From positions 186,001 to 250,000 of the forward strand of contig NZ_JAVFVU010000007.1 in the NCBI RefSeq assembly GCF_030929615.1: a stretch of DNA of 64,000 nucleotides, read 5' to 3'. The notes beneath the pieces are model-generated. The model did no database searches and was not told the origin of the DNA. It was given only the letters and a program-made list of their open reading frames with translations. The stretch comes from Dyadobacter sp. LHD-138. Its GTDB lineage: Bacteria > Bacteroidota > Bacteroidia > Cytophagales > Spirosomataceae. Shown here in pieces: positions 1-8,165 of this stretch; the first letter of the stretch is position 1, and every line of letters starts with the position of its first letter. The translations under genes and the position numbers were made by a program.

Positions 1-1
1 C

Positions 2-1234
2 AGCCTGTTAAGTAGAAAAATAAAGGAAGTACAGAAAAACATCGTCAAGGAAACTACGGCACTTGCGGGTTCTACGACCGAATCGCTGCGCAATATCGAG
101 CTCGTAAAAAGTCTTGGGTTAACCCAGCAGGAAATCCGCCGACTGAATACGACCACGTTTAAAATCCTGAAACTGGAATTAAAGAAAGTGAAAAGCATCC
201 GTTCCATCAGTTTTATCCAGGGTACTTTCGTGAATTTCTTACAACAATGTATTATGTTCTCCCTGCTGTTTTTCGTATTTCACGATAAGATCACGGTCGG
301 ACAAATGATGATGATGCAGTTTTATTCCTTCTTCATTTTTACGCCTTTGCAGGAACTGGGCAATATTATCCTGTCCTACCGGGAGGCAGAAGCGTCTTTA
401 AGCAACCTTGAAAAGTTATTGAACCGCCCTATTGAACGCAAGCCGGAACATCCTGAAAAAATTGATGCCGTGGAAACACTTCGTTTCGAAAAAGTACATT
501 TCCAGCACCAAACCGCAAAAAGACCTGCACTCGATGGAATTTCATTTGAAGTAAAACGCGGAGAAACCATTGCTTTTGTCGGTCCGTCGGGTTCAGGAAA
601 AACGACGCTGGTTAAATTGCTGGTCGGGCTATACCACCCGAACACGGGAGGGATATACTACAATGACCACAGTGAAAGCAGCATAGATTTCGATGAATTA
701 CGCCATCAGATCGGTTTTGTGACGCAGGACACGCAGCTTTTTTCGGGAACGATCAAGGAAAATCTGCTTTTTGTAAATCCTTCGGCCACGGATGAAATGA
801 TCACCGAAGTATTGAAAAAAGCGGCTTGTTATAATTTGCTGCAAAGGGCAGAAAACGGTATCGACACCGTTATTGGGGAAGGCGGACTTAAATTGTCCGG
901 TGGCGAACGCCAGCGTTTGTCCATCGCACGCGCATTGTTACGCAATCCGCACCTGATGATTTTTGATGAAGCAACTTCCGCCCTGGATTCGCTGACAGAA
1001 GAGGAAATTTCTAATACCATCCGGAATATTACAAGTCAGCGCCAGCATATCACGGTGATGATCGCCCACCGCCTTTCCACGATTATGTACGCTGACCGCA
1101 TTTACGTACTTGAAAAGGGAAATATTATAGAGACGGGCAGCCACAGCGCGCTGCTTGAAGAAAAAGGGCTTTACTACGCCATGTGGCGGCAACAGATCGG
1201 CGAGCGCAAAGACGTTCATGTTCTGGAAGCATAA
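2..1234 (+). CDS. ABC transporter, fused permease/ATPase, 3' part
   Basis: The gene enters from the left edge and stays open from base 2, so only the last 410 residues are visible. The first part is the C-terminal half of an exporter transmembrane domain, with hydrophobic stretches around FSLLFFVF and YSFFIFTPL. A complete nucleotide-binding domain follows: Walker A GPSGSGKT (near bases 590-613), Q-loop VTQDT, signature LSGGERQ, Walker B LMIFDEATSALD and H-loop IAHRLST. One-chain exporters of this kind work as homodimers in the inner membrane. The substrate cannot be told, because the N-terminus is missing; it could be a lipid or drug exporter, or a peptidase-containing peptide exporter. A hairpin terminator follows 24 bases after the stop. 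Confidence 0.93.
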   Translation, partial: SLLSRKIKEVQKNIVKETTALAGSTTESLRNIELVKSLGLTQQEIRRLNTTTFKILKLELKKVKSIRSISFIQGTFVNFLQQCIMFSLLFFVFHDKITVGQMMMMQFYSFFIFTPLQELGNIILSYREAEASLSNLEKLLNRPIERKPEHPEKIDAVETLRFEKVHFQHQTAKRPALDGISFEVKRGETIAFVGPSGSGKTTLVKLLVGLYHPNTGGIYYNDHSESSIDFDELRHQIGFVTQDTQLFSGTIKENLLFVNPSATDEMITEVLKKAACYNLLQRAENGIDTVIGEGGLKLSGGERQRLSIARALLRNPHLMIFDEATSALDSLTEEEISNTIRNITSQRQHITVMIAHRLSTIMYADRIYVLEKGNIIETGSHSALLEEKGLYYAMWRQQIGERKDVHVLEA

Positions 1235-1258
1235 AAACACGACATGCTCATATATTTG

Positions 1259-1306
1259 AAAACCTGAATCGGGCCGGTACAACTGCGCAAGATTCAGGTT
1301 TTTTCT
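1259..1306 (+). terminator. Rho-independent terminator after ABC exporter
   Basis: The 12-base perfect inverted repeat AAAACCTGAATC / GATTCAGGTTTT has a 20-base loop and ends in a T-rich run. It sits between the exporter stop and the oxygenase promoter and separates the two transcripts. Confidence 0.75.
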
Positions 1307-1321
1307 GGTTAAGCGACACGG

Positions 1322-1329
1322 TAGTTTTG
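1322..1329 (+). promoter_or_regulatory. Putative -7 box for the oxygenase gene
   Basis: TAGTTTTG matches the Bacteroidota -7 consensus TAnnTTTG and lies 25 bases before the ATG of the oxygenase gene. At the expected 19-base distance upstream there is TTTT rather than TTTG, so the -33 element is weak. Confidence 0.45.
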
Positions 1330-1354
1330 TTTATCAAACATTAAATCTGCTAAA

Positions 1355-2068
1355 ATGAACACGACCTCCCGCAACCTGGATACCATTGACTGGCAAAACG
1401 TTTCTGAGAACATGAACAAAACCGGTTATGCATTACTTTCAGATATGCTCGCACCCGAAGACTGCGATCAGCTTATTAATCAGTACAATGCAACGCAATT
1501 TTACCGAAAAACCATCGTCATGGAGCGATACCGATTTGGCCTGGGTGAGTATAAATACTTTCAATATCCTTTGCCGGAGCTGATCCAGAATATCAGACAA
1601 TCTATTTATCCAAAACTGGCTCCGATCGCCAACAACTGGATGAAGGTGCTGAATATCCCGAAGAAATTCCCCGATACTTTTGCCGCGCTTCAGCAACTTT
1701 GCCACGAAAACGATCAGACCAAACCAACGGTTTTGATTTTGAAATATGGCAAAGGAGGTCACAACACACTGCATCAGGATCTGTATGGTGAAATATTTTT
1801 CCCGATGCAGCTGGTGCTATTTTTAAACGAACCGGAAATCGATTATACCGGCGGAGAATTTGTACTTATGCAGCAAACGCCACGGGCACAGTCAAAAGCC
1901 ATTGTACTGAAACCAAAAAAAGGAGATATACTTTTGTTCACGACCAATTTCCGCCCGGTAAAAGGGAGCAAAGGATATCATCGGGTAAATATGAAACACG
2001 GTGTCAGCGAAATCCATGAGGGAAACCGATATACCCTGGGCATCATTTTCCATGACGCCCTGAGTTAA
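1355..2068 (+). CDS. 2OG-Fe(II) oxygenase family protein
   Basis: This is a cytoplasmic protein of 237 residues with no signal peptide. It has the double-stranded beta-helix signature of 2-oxoglutarate and Fe(II)-dependent dioxygenases: the HxD pair at H140 and D142 (LHQDLYG), the distal His at H215 (KHGVSE), and R225 (NRYTLGI), which should bind the 2-oxoglutarate carboxylate. It resembles the family of prolyl-4-hydroxylase-like proteins found alone in many bacteria. The substrate is unknown. It is a single-gene unit, with a terminator and promoter upstream and holA convergent 25 bases downstream. The ATG is clear and follows an AT-rich leader. Confidence 0.82.
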   Translation: MNTTSRNLDTIDWQNVSENMNKTGYALLSDMLAPEDCDQLINQYNATQFYRKTIVMERYRFGLGEYKYFQYPLPELIQNIRQSIYPKLAPIANNWMKVLNIPKKFPDTFAALQQLCHENDQTKPTVLILKYGKGGHNTLHQDLYGEIFFPMQLVLFLNEPEIDYTGGEFVLMQQTPRAQSKAIVLKPKKGDILLFTTNFRPVKGSKGYHRVNMKHGVSEIHEGNRYTLGIIFHDALS

Positions 2069-2093
2069 ACAAAACCTCAATTGCGCTATCTGT

Positions 2094-3113
2094 TTAATGA
2101 ACGATTTTAAACACAAGCTCTTTCAGCAACTCTCCCTCCGGCGTGCTTACGCCGTCTAGCCCCTTTAAACGGCTGTCTGATTCGCGTAGATAATGAATGA
2201 TATGTGCAACCTTGGGCAAAGGATAATTCCGCGCTGCCAGTGAATAATCTTTGACAAAAAACGGATTGACGCCAAGTGCCGTCGCAAGGCCCTTTTCCGA
2301 CTTATCCGCACTCGCATGAACGAGCAATACTTTTGAGAAGAACCCAAAAAGGATGATCAGGATCGGGGCCAGCGGGTTATCTTTTGAATTGGCAGAAAAG
2401 TGGTTTGCAATGCGGTTTGCCTTAACAACATCCCGCATGAGCAATGCTTTCTGGAATTCAAAAACGTTGTATTCTTTGCTGATACCGACAAAACGCTCCA
2501 CAACTTCGGCATCAATCCCCTGATCTACCCGCAGGTTTACCATGATTTTACGGATTTCATTCGTCAGCCGTTTCAGGTCATTGCCGATGTTGTCAACCAT
2601 CATCTGCACGGCCTTGGGACTTATCTTCACTCCTTCTGACTGACAATAAGACGCAACCCAGTCCGGCAATTTGTTGTCATACATCTTTTTCGACTGCACA
2701 ACATGACCGTGGGTATTGAAAGCCTTCACAAAAGTTTTCCGCTCGTCGGCATTGGCATGAAAACACAGGACGAGCACCGTACTATGCAGCGGGTTCAGGG
2801 CATAATCTTCCAGTCTTGCCTGCTGCTCTTTCTGTTCAATTCCGCCCAGTTTATTGGCATCTTTCACGATAATCAGCTGGCGCTCTGCCATAAACGGATA
2901 TCTTCTGGCATGGCTTAGCACACCGGCCACGTCCGTGTCTTTTCCGTAAAGTACAAACTGGTTAAAACCCCGTTCCGACTCTGGAACCACGCGTGCTTCG
3001 AGCGACTCGGCAATAACATCGATATAAAACGGTTCATCTCCGTGCAGAAAATACACGGGTTTGAATTTTTTAGATTTAATTTCTTTAAGGGCAGCATCAG
3101 GCGTTTGAGCCAT
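2094..3113 (-). CDS. holA: DNA polymerase III subunit delta
   Basis: This 339-residue protein has the usual length and layout of the clamp-loader delta subunit. The N-terminal domain contains the PVYFLHGDEPFYID segment, the degenerate P-loop region of HolA. A helical collar domain makes up the C-terminus (LKELVFKIVH). Delta opens the beta sliding clamp so the clamp loader can place it on primed DNA. It lies 44 bases downstream of the ACP phosphodiesterase-like gene on the same strand, so the two may be cotranscribed. The ATG start lies directly before AQTPDAALKEIK. Confidence 0.93.
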   Translation of the reverse strand: MAQTPDAALKEIKSKKFKPVYFLHGDEPFYIDVIAESLEARVVPESERGFNQFVLYGKDTDVAGVLSHARRYPFMAERQLIIVKDANKLGGIEQKEQQARLEDYALNPLHSTVLVLCFHANADERKTFVKAFNTHGHVVQSKKMYDNKLPDWVASYCQSEGVKISPKAVQMMVDNIGNDLKRLTNEIRKIMVNLRVDQGIDAEVVERFVGISKEYNVFEFQKALLMRDVVKANRIANHFSANSKDNPLAPILIILFGFFSKVLLVHASADKSEKGLATALGVNPFFVKDYSLAARNYPLPKVAHIIHYLRESDSRLKGLDGVSTPEGELLKELVFKIVH

Positions 3114-3157
3114 TTTTTAATCTGAATTTTAATAAATAATAAGCGCTGAAAATCCGG

Positions 3158-3760
3158 TTAATTTCCATACTCTGAAATAAAACGCGACGCTTCGGCTTGA
3201 AGCAGCGGAAAAAATACACTGAATTTATCGTAATAAAACGCTTCGTTCGCTTCCAAATCCTCCTCAGCCAGATTAAGGACCGCCAGAAAATCAGCTCTGC
3301 CTGACAAACGGCTGAATGTAAGCCTAATACCGTCCAGCGTTTGATAGGTATTGAGCCAGTCCTGCTTGATCATGGTCCGCACCATTGACTTCATATGCAC
3401 CGGAATCAACGGATCGTTTTCACGGATCACCTGATACATGCGCGCGCTGTAATCTTCCAGAGATTCGTTGCAAAATTGGTTAAAATATTTGGCTAAAAAG
3501 TAATCGAAATAAATATCTGTCGCTATACCGGCCGTTTTTCCAAGCACCAACGCCGCCTTTCTCTTTGCTTCTCTGACGGTTGGGTGTCCATCTGTAAACA
3601 TGTCAATATGCCGGTGCAGTTTTACGCCCAGCAAAAAACGGTCACTCCAGCCGATAATTTTGTCACCCGTCAATCTGCCTTTTATAAAATCTCCGACATA
3701 ATTTCCTACAATAACCTTCTCATCGTCTCCGGAAAGCAATAAATGCGCTAAAAAATTCAT
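3158..3760 (-). CDS. Acyl carrier protein phosphodiesterase (AcpH-like)
   Basis: With the start at MNFLAHLLLSG the protein has 200 residues, and the family (ACP phosphodiesterase, DUF479) normally begins MNFLAH. An ATG four codons upstream (base 3772) is possible but adds only MSFF. Family features seen are GNYVGDFIKG, the LHRHIDMFTDGHP segment with clustered His and Asp residues expected to bind metal, and FDYFLAKYF. The enzyme removes the 4'-phosphopantetheine arm from acyl carrier protein, although in Bacteroidota this is known only by homology. It is divergent from slyD and probably forms a transcript with holA. Confidence 0.85.
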   Translation of the reverse strand: MNFLAHLLLSGDDEKVIVGNYVGDFIKGRLTGDKIIGWSDRFLLGVKLHRHIDMFTDGHPTVREAKRKAALVLGKTAGIATDIYFDYFLAKYFNQFCNESLEDYSARMYQVIRENDPLIPVHMKSMVRTMIKQDWLNTYQTLDGIRLTFSRLSGRADFLAVLNLAEEDLEANEAFYYDKFSVFFPLLQAEASRFISEYGN

Positions 3761-3788
3761 AAAAAAAGACATTTTGGCAAAATTCCCG

Positions 3789-3796
3789 TACGTTTG
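3789..3796 (+). promoter_or_regulatory. Putative -7 box for slyD
   Basis: TACGTTTG matches TAnnTTTG and lies 63 bases before the slyD ATG, in the divergent spacer between the ACP phosphodiesterase gene and slyD. I see no TTTG at the right distance upstream, so this rests on the -7 box alone. Confidence 0.35.
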
Positions 3797-3859
3797 TTCT
3801 CACCAAATCACCATGGAACAATTATTTTACAACAACCATTATTTTAACCAAACAAGCAA

Positions 3860-4372
3860 ATGAAAGTCGAAAAGAATAATGTCGTAGCACTCATATATAG
3901 CCTGAGAATCCCTGACAATGACGGCGAAATGGATATCGTAGAAGTAGTAACGGAAGAAGAGCCGATGTATTTTATTCAAGGCATCAGCGGACTTCCGGAA
4001 GGCTTTGAAGAGAAGATCGAAGGACTTGCTGCCGGAGATACTTTTGACTTTGTCGTGGCACCTGAAGAAGGTTACGGAGAATTTGATCCTGAGGCAATTG
4101 TTGAACTTCCCAAGGCCGTTTTCCAGATGGAAGGTGTGGATCAGGAAGAGCTTCTTGAAATCGGAAATATCGTTCCTATGACCAACGAAGACGGAGAACG
4201 CATGCACGGTCAGGTCGTTGAAGTGAAGGAAGATATCGTTGTAATGAATTTCAATCACCCGTTGGCAGGCAAAGAAATGCACTTTGAAGGCTCAATTCTT
4301 TCAATCCGTGCTGCAACAGATGAAGAAATCAGCCACGGCCACGTACACGGCGAGGGTGGTCATCATCATTAA
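3860..4372 (+). CDS. slyD: FKBP-type peptidyl-prolyl isomerase, SlyD family
   Basis: This 170-residue cytoplasmic protein has the SlyD layout: an FKBP half (MKVEKNNVVALIYSLR), an inserted flap (IF) domain in the middle, and the return of the FKBP strand. It is very acidic (EEGYGEFDPEAIVELP). The C-terminal tail is His-rich (HGHVHGEGGHHH), as in SlyD proteins that bind nickel, but short. The protein speeds prolyl cis-trans isomerisation and acts as a folding chaperone. The stop codon abuts a long inverted repeat, and the next gene is convergent. Confidence 0.93.
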   Translation: MKVEKNNVVALIYSLRIPDNDGEMDIVEVVTEEEPMYFIQGISGLPEGFEEKIEGLAAGDTFDFVVAPEEGYGEFDPEAIVELPKAVFQMEGVDQEELLEIGNIVPMTNEDGERMHGQVVEVKEDIVVMNFNHPLAGKEMHFEGSILSIRAATDEEISHGHVHGEGGHHH

Positions 4373-4444
4373 TAGTTGAGAGTTAATAGTTGAGAGTTGA
4401 AAGTGGCGGACCACTCTCAACTTTCAACTTTCAACTTTCAACTA
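4373..4444. repeat. 34-base inverted repeat of TAGTTGA/GAGTTGA heptads, terminator-like
   Basis: Two arms of 34 bases (4373-4406 and 4411-4444) are reverse complements at 29 of 34 positions, with a four-base loop CGGA. Each arm is built of seven-base units such as TAGTTGA, GAGTTGA and AAGTTGA. It starts directly after the slyD stop and runs into the last codons of the convergent dCMP deaminase gene. It can serve as a bidirectional terminator. The heptad pattern also suggests a dispersed repeat family. Confidence 0.75.
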
Positions 4445-4916
4445 AAGGAATGTACTGCGCAACCTCCACGCCGAAAGTTCTCAGAAATTCGACACCTTCC
4501 TCCCTGCCAATTCCTTTGTAAGCTGCATAAGAATGCAGAAAAATCACTTTACTGATCTTCATCGTATAAATAACACGGGCACAGGCAATGCATGGCGCCA
4601 GGGTTACAAAAAGCGTTGCGCCTTCAATGTTTGAGCCATTTTTCACGGCAAAAAGAATGGCGTTCTGCTCAGCATGCAGTGCCAGCGAACAGCTTCCTTT
4701 CGCATCCCGCGGACAACCTTCCTCCGGAAATTCCTCATCACAATTGTGCGTTCCGGCAGGCGGACCATTATAACCAATTGAAATAATACGGGTATCTTTG
4801 GTTAAGACCGCACCGACCTGTGCTTTAATGCAATGTGACCGTTTGGCGAGATTTATTGCCAGATCCATGAAAATATCATCAAATTCCGGCCGGTTTTTCG
4901 TTGTTAGTAAAGTCAT
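4431..4916 (-). CDS. Deoxycytidylate (dCMP) deaminase
   Basis: Zinc-dependent enzyme of the ComEB/dCMP deaminase family, which turns dCMP into dUMP to supply dTMP synthesis. Counting from the chosen ATG the protein has 161 residues. The zinc site is HAE at H81 and E83 (catalytic Glu) plus PCxxC at C109 and C112. An upstream ATG at 4973 would add 19 residues, but it would overlap the start of the divergent gene at 4959, and the family begins close to RPEFDDIFMDLA. The final codons (Val-Glu-Ser) and the stop lie inside the 34-base inverted repeat, so the repeat has supplied the C-terminus. Confidence 0.93.
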   Translation of the reverse strand: MTLLTTKNRPEFDDIFMDLAINLAKRSHCIKAQVGAVLTKDTRIISIGYNGPPAGTHNCDEEFPEEGCPRDAKGSCSLALHAEQNAILFAVKNGSNIEGATLFVTLAPCIACARVIYTMKISKVIFLHSYAAYKGIGREEGVEFLRTFGVEVAQYIPLVES

Positions 4917-4958
4917 TCGATTGGTAAAACTTAAATTACCTGCAAACTTAGATAAAGC

Positions 4959-6074
4959 ATGCGTTGGATTCAATATAGATTAGTAAATAAGATCAGGACA
5001 CTGATGCTGATCGGCTTATTTATTGGTCTGAACCAGTTTTCTTTTGCGCAAACCAGTCCGGAAGTTATCACACTTGGCCGGGACGCGTCATCCATTATCC
5101 GGGCGAATAAATTTTTCATTCAGGAAGTAGAAGACAAACGAAAAATAAAGGGAGCCAGCATCGGGAACGTTATCTTTCTGGGAAAAGAAAAAAACGCTGT
5201 TATGCCCAATCCATTAGAAAAAGAGCTGACAGCGTATTGGTCTTATTCCGTACCAAAAGTTAATAACGATCTTTTGCCCCTGTATATCAGCGTCAAGGAC
5301 TTACAGCTTAGCGAGAGACGTTTAGGGCCTAACCGGGTTGCCGGAGAAATAAAACTGAACGTGTCATTTCGCTGGTATCGGGATATGGTACCGGTGGATC
5401 TGACCACCTACCAGACCTCCGCCACTTACACACGCCCTGAAAAAGAGTTCGATCACCAGAAATTAATCAGGCAATTGCTGGATCAGTCGCTTATTCATTT
5501 TCAAAAATGGATGGGTTCCAATATGGGTAAAAATCCGGCACTTGCTAGAAACCTCAAAATCGTTTTTAAGGAAATCGTACCGTCGGATAAGGCTGATACC
5601 GTTTTTTACAGTGTTAAAAGACCACTCGTATGGGACGATTTCCAGGGCCAGCGAAGCAGACCGGGCAGCCGTTATGCCGCCGCCGTCTTCACAAGTTTTG
5701 CTTATGAAGGATACTCCTATCCCAAAGATGACGATTTGATACTGGAAATTGGTTTGAAAATTTTCATGGTCAAAAGCATGTCCTGGGCTTTATCCGACGC
5801 TAAAAATAACGGCACATTAAGACATGAGCAGCTCCATTTCGACATCACCAGGCTTGTTGTGGAAAGATTCAAAAAGAACCTCGAATCGGGCGAACTGACC
5901 ATTGAAGATTATGACAGCGAAATCCAGTATCAGTTTCTGGAATCATTTCGGGAAATGAATACCGAGCAGGAAAATTATGACCGGGCGACAAACCACGGCC
6001 TTAACAACGCCGCACAGGCGGAATGGGAAAGAAAAATTGCGAAAGAAATTGCTGACATTTACTCAAGGCAATAA
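4959..6074 (+). CDS. Secreted zincin-like protein, DUF922 family
   Basis: A 371-residue protein with an N-terminal signal peptide (hydrophobic core LMLIGLFIGL, likely cleavage after FSFA near residue 30). The C-terminal half fits DUF922, a family of predicted zinc-dependent proteases, and carries HEQLH at residues 289-293, an HExxH motif. The RPLVWDDFQG segment (residues 221-230) is typical of the same family. The N-terminal 190 residues are a separate domain that I do not recognise. It is probably periplasmic or outer-membrane attached. The last 12 bases overlap the convergent comEC tail. Protease activity is an inference from the motif. Confidence 0.72.
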   Translation: MRWIQYRLVNKIRTLMLIGLFIGLNQFSFAQTSPEVITLGRDASSIIRANKFFIQEVEDKRKIKGASIGNVIFLGKEKNAVMPNPLEKELTAYWSYSVPKVNNDLLPLYISVKDLQLSERRLGPNRVAGEIKLNVSFRWYRDMVPVDLTTYQTSATYTRPEKEFDHQKLIRQLLDQSLIHFQKWMGSNMGKNPALARNLKIVFKEIVPSDKADTVFYSVKRPLVWDDFQGQRSRPGSRYAAAVFTSFAYEGYSYPKDDDLILEIGLKIFMVKSMSWALSDAKNNGTLRHEQLHFDITRLVVERFKKNLESGELTIEDYDSEIQYQFLESFREMNTEQENYDRATNHGLNNAAQAEWERKIAKEIADIYSRQ

Positions 6075-8156
6075 CAGCGCACCATTGCGCAGCAAATCGT
6101 GTGTTTTGTTTCCACTCTTAGCAATGATCTGCCACCAACGTTCCGCAGCCCGTTTTTTAACTTCGCCGCTTATTAAAAAAGTGGTCATGGGGTTTGCGCT
6201 GACTTGCGAAATTTCCGGATAACCCGATGAAGTCAGGATTTGATAGTCCGTAGCCAACTTGCCTGAAATAATGCCGCCTTTGTAAATTGTTTTGCCCTGC
6301 CACGCGAGTAATTCTCCCGAACCACCATGCTGTATTTTAATACTTTCAGGCAGATTATTTTCTTCTGTATTTAGATAGACCGTTTTCAAAACACCCGCAT
6401 TGACCGCGTAATTTTTGATATGAAAATCATAGGCATTTGTATCGGCAAGAAACCCGCCATCGCAATAAATATACAACCGGTCCCTTTCCTTGAAACTGAC
6501 TACCGTATGTTTGGAAACGGCATGTATCACGCCCTTTGACACCACATATTTTTGCAAACTGATTGCAACAGCGTAAAAAACAAACAAAGCCACCAGACCG
6601 GCACTAGATTTTAGCCAGACATAAGCCCTCAATTCATAAGCCAGCCAGGCCAAAAACAAGGTCAGATAGAGCAATAAAACCTCAGTTTTGTCAAGTGATA
6701 AATTGTCAAGGAGATAACCCGGCAGGATTTTTGGAAGCGAAACCGAAACATTTGTCAGGCGACCACAAAAATCAACAAATAAGCCAACCCACGTCTGCAT
6801 CCACAAAAATGGCCCCAGGCAGGCAAAAAGGAGCAATAACGCAGCAGGCAGTAAAAAGTTCGTGAAAGTGATGACAAACGGATTCACCAGCCAGAAGTAA
6901 GACGGGAATTGGTGGAAATAATAAAGACTTAACGGAAAGGTGGCCAGCTGCGCCGCAAAAGACATGGCGGTAACCTGCCAGCCATACTTAAAGAGCCAGT
7001 TTGCGGGTGACAAAATCGAGTACAGCGGTTTGTAAAAAAGAAAAATCCCGGTCATGGCCAGGTATGACAGCTGGAAACCTACGTCAAACAAAGCCCGCGG
7101 ATCAATCAGCAAGATTATGAAAGCAGACAGCGCCAGCGTGTTCATGGCATGGTGCTTTCGGCCGAATACCTCGGCGATCACAAAGACGACACACATCAGG
7201 GTTGCCCGTTGAACGGAGGGAGGCAGGCCGGTCACCAGGGCATAAAACCCAAGCAGCGCAGTGATGAGGGTCAGATAAATATATTTCCCTCCTCTGAGAT
7301 GTTTAAGCCATCCCAAAAGACTTTTTAACACAAAGAATATTACGGCCACATGCATGCCCGAGACCGACAAAATATGGACCGTCCCCGAAGTCGTATAATC
7401 ATCAATCTGATCCGATCTCAGATCATCCCGCCTGCCAAGCAGCATCGCTTTAACCAGTCCGTAAGATTTATCATTTTCAACATAAACACGAAACTGCCGG
7501 TCCGACCACTGGGAAATGGAATGACTCCAGACATAAATACCACCCGGTTTATCCGCAGATTTAATAACACGATAGGTATGATCCGGCAGATAAGCCGTCC
7601 AGGCGACACCCTTATTCCATAAATATTTCCGGTAGTCAAATTCATCGGGATTCATCGGCGGCTTAGGTCGCTCCAAATTTCCGGCAACAACGAGATCATC
7701 ACCCACTTCTGGAACCTGCGCCGCGTCTTTAGGGATGCTCAAATACGCCTGCATTTGCACCTTGACCCATTTTCCTTTAACCCGGATACGGCTGACAACT
7801 GCGTCAATCCGTATGGTTTTTTGTCTTTTTTCCGGAATAGACTGCACCTTCGCCTGGTACAGATCATATTTCAGTTGCGATAACTGACTGACAGTATTCC
7901 GCAAATCCTGATCATGACAGCACAGCACATTGAACCCCGACACGCACACAAACAACGAAAGCGTAATGCTGAAAGCAGTAAATTTTTTCCTCCGGTAAAA
8001 CAAAACAGAAGCGGCTGTAATCGCTATGATCACAGCCGCCTGAATATTCGGGTCAGAAAAATAAAGTGCCGGATGATAGGTCAGCAACCAGTCACCAACT
8101 AAAATCCCAGTCATTAAAGTCAGAACCAATCCAACAAAAGGTACGCGCGAGAGCAT
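6063..8156 (-). CDS. comEC: ComEC/Rec2 family competence DNA channel
   Basis: This 697-residue polytopic membrane protein has an N-terminal DUF4131-type region (residues about 25-190, with hydrophobic segments and an OB-like part) and the Competence core (about 230-510). The core includes HILSVSGMHVAVIFF, the GLPPSVQRATLMCV segment and many membrane helices. It should form the inner-membrane channel through which single-stranded DNA enters during transformation. The C-terminal 140 residues sit where other ComEC proteins carry a metallo-beta-lactamase domain, but no HxHxDH metal motif is present. It lies 9 bases from the M43 protease gene upstream on the same strand. Confidence 0.9.
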   Translation of the reverse strand: MLSRVPFVGLVLTLMTGILVGDWLLTYHPALYFSDPNIQAAVIIAITAASVLFYRRKKFTAFSITLSLFVCVSGFNVLCCHDQDLRNTVSQLSQLKYDLYQAKVQSIPEKRQKTIRIDAVVSRIRVKGKWVKVQMQAYLSIPKDAAQVPEVGDDLVVAGNLERPKPPMNPDEFDYRKYLWNKGVAWTAYLPDHTYRVIKSADKPGGIYVWSHSISQWSDRQFRVYVENDKSYGLVKAMLLGRRDDLRSDQIDDYTTSGTVHILSVSGMHVAVIFFVLKSLLGWLKHLRGGKYIYLTLITALLGFYALVTGLPPSVQRATLMCVVFVIAEVFGRKHHAMNTLALSAFIILLIDPRALFDVGFQLSYLAMTGIFLFYKPLYSILSPANWLFKYGWQVTAMSFAAQLATFPLSLYYFHQFPSYFWLVNPFVITFTNFLLPAALLLLFACLGPFLWMQTWVGLFVDFCGRLTNVSVSLPKILPGYLLDNLSLDKTEVLLLYLTLFLAWLAYELRAYVWLKSSAGLVALFVFYAVAISLQKYVVSKGVIHAVSKHTVVSFKERDRLYIYCDGGFLADTNAYDFHIKNYAVNAGVLKTVYLNTEENNLPESIKIQHGGSGELLAWQGKTIYKGGIISGKLATDYQILTSSGYPEISQVSANPMTTFLISGEVKKRAAERWWQIIAKSGNKTHDLLRNGALLLP

Positions 8157-8165
8157 GCTTTTTTG

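Noticed and set aside
4373..4444. Short regular repeats as a possible CRISPR array
   Set aside because: The units are seven bases with no spacers and form one hairpin; no cas genes are in the window.
4917..4973. Longer dCMP deaminase from an upstream ATG
   Set aside because: It would overlap the start of the divergent secreted zincin-like gene and adds residues not typical of the family.
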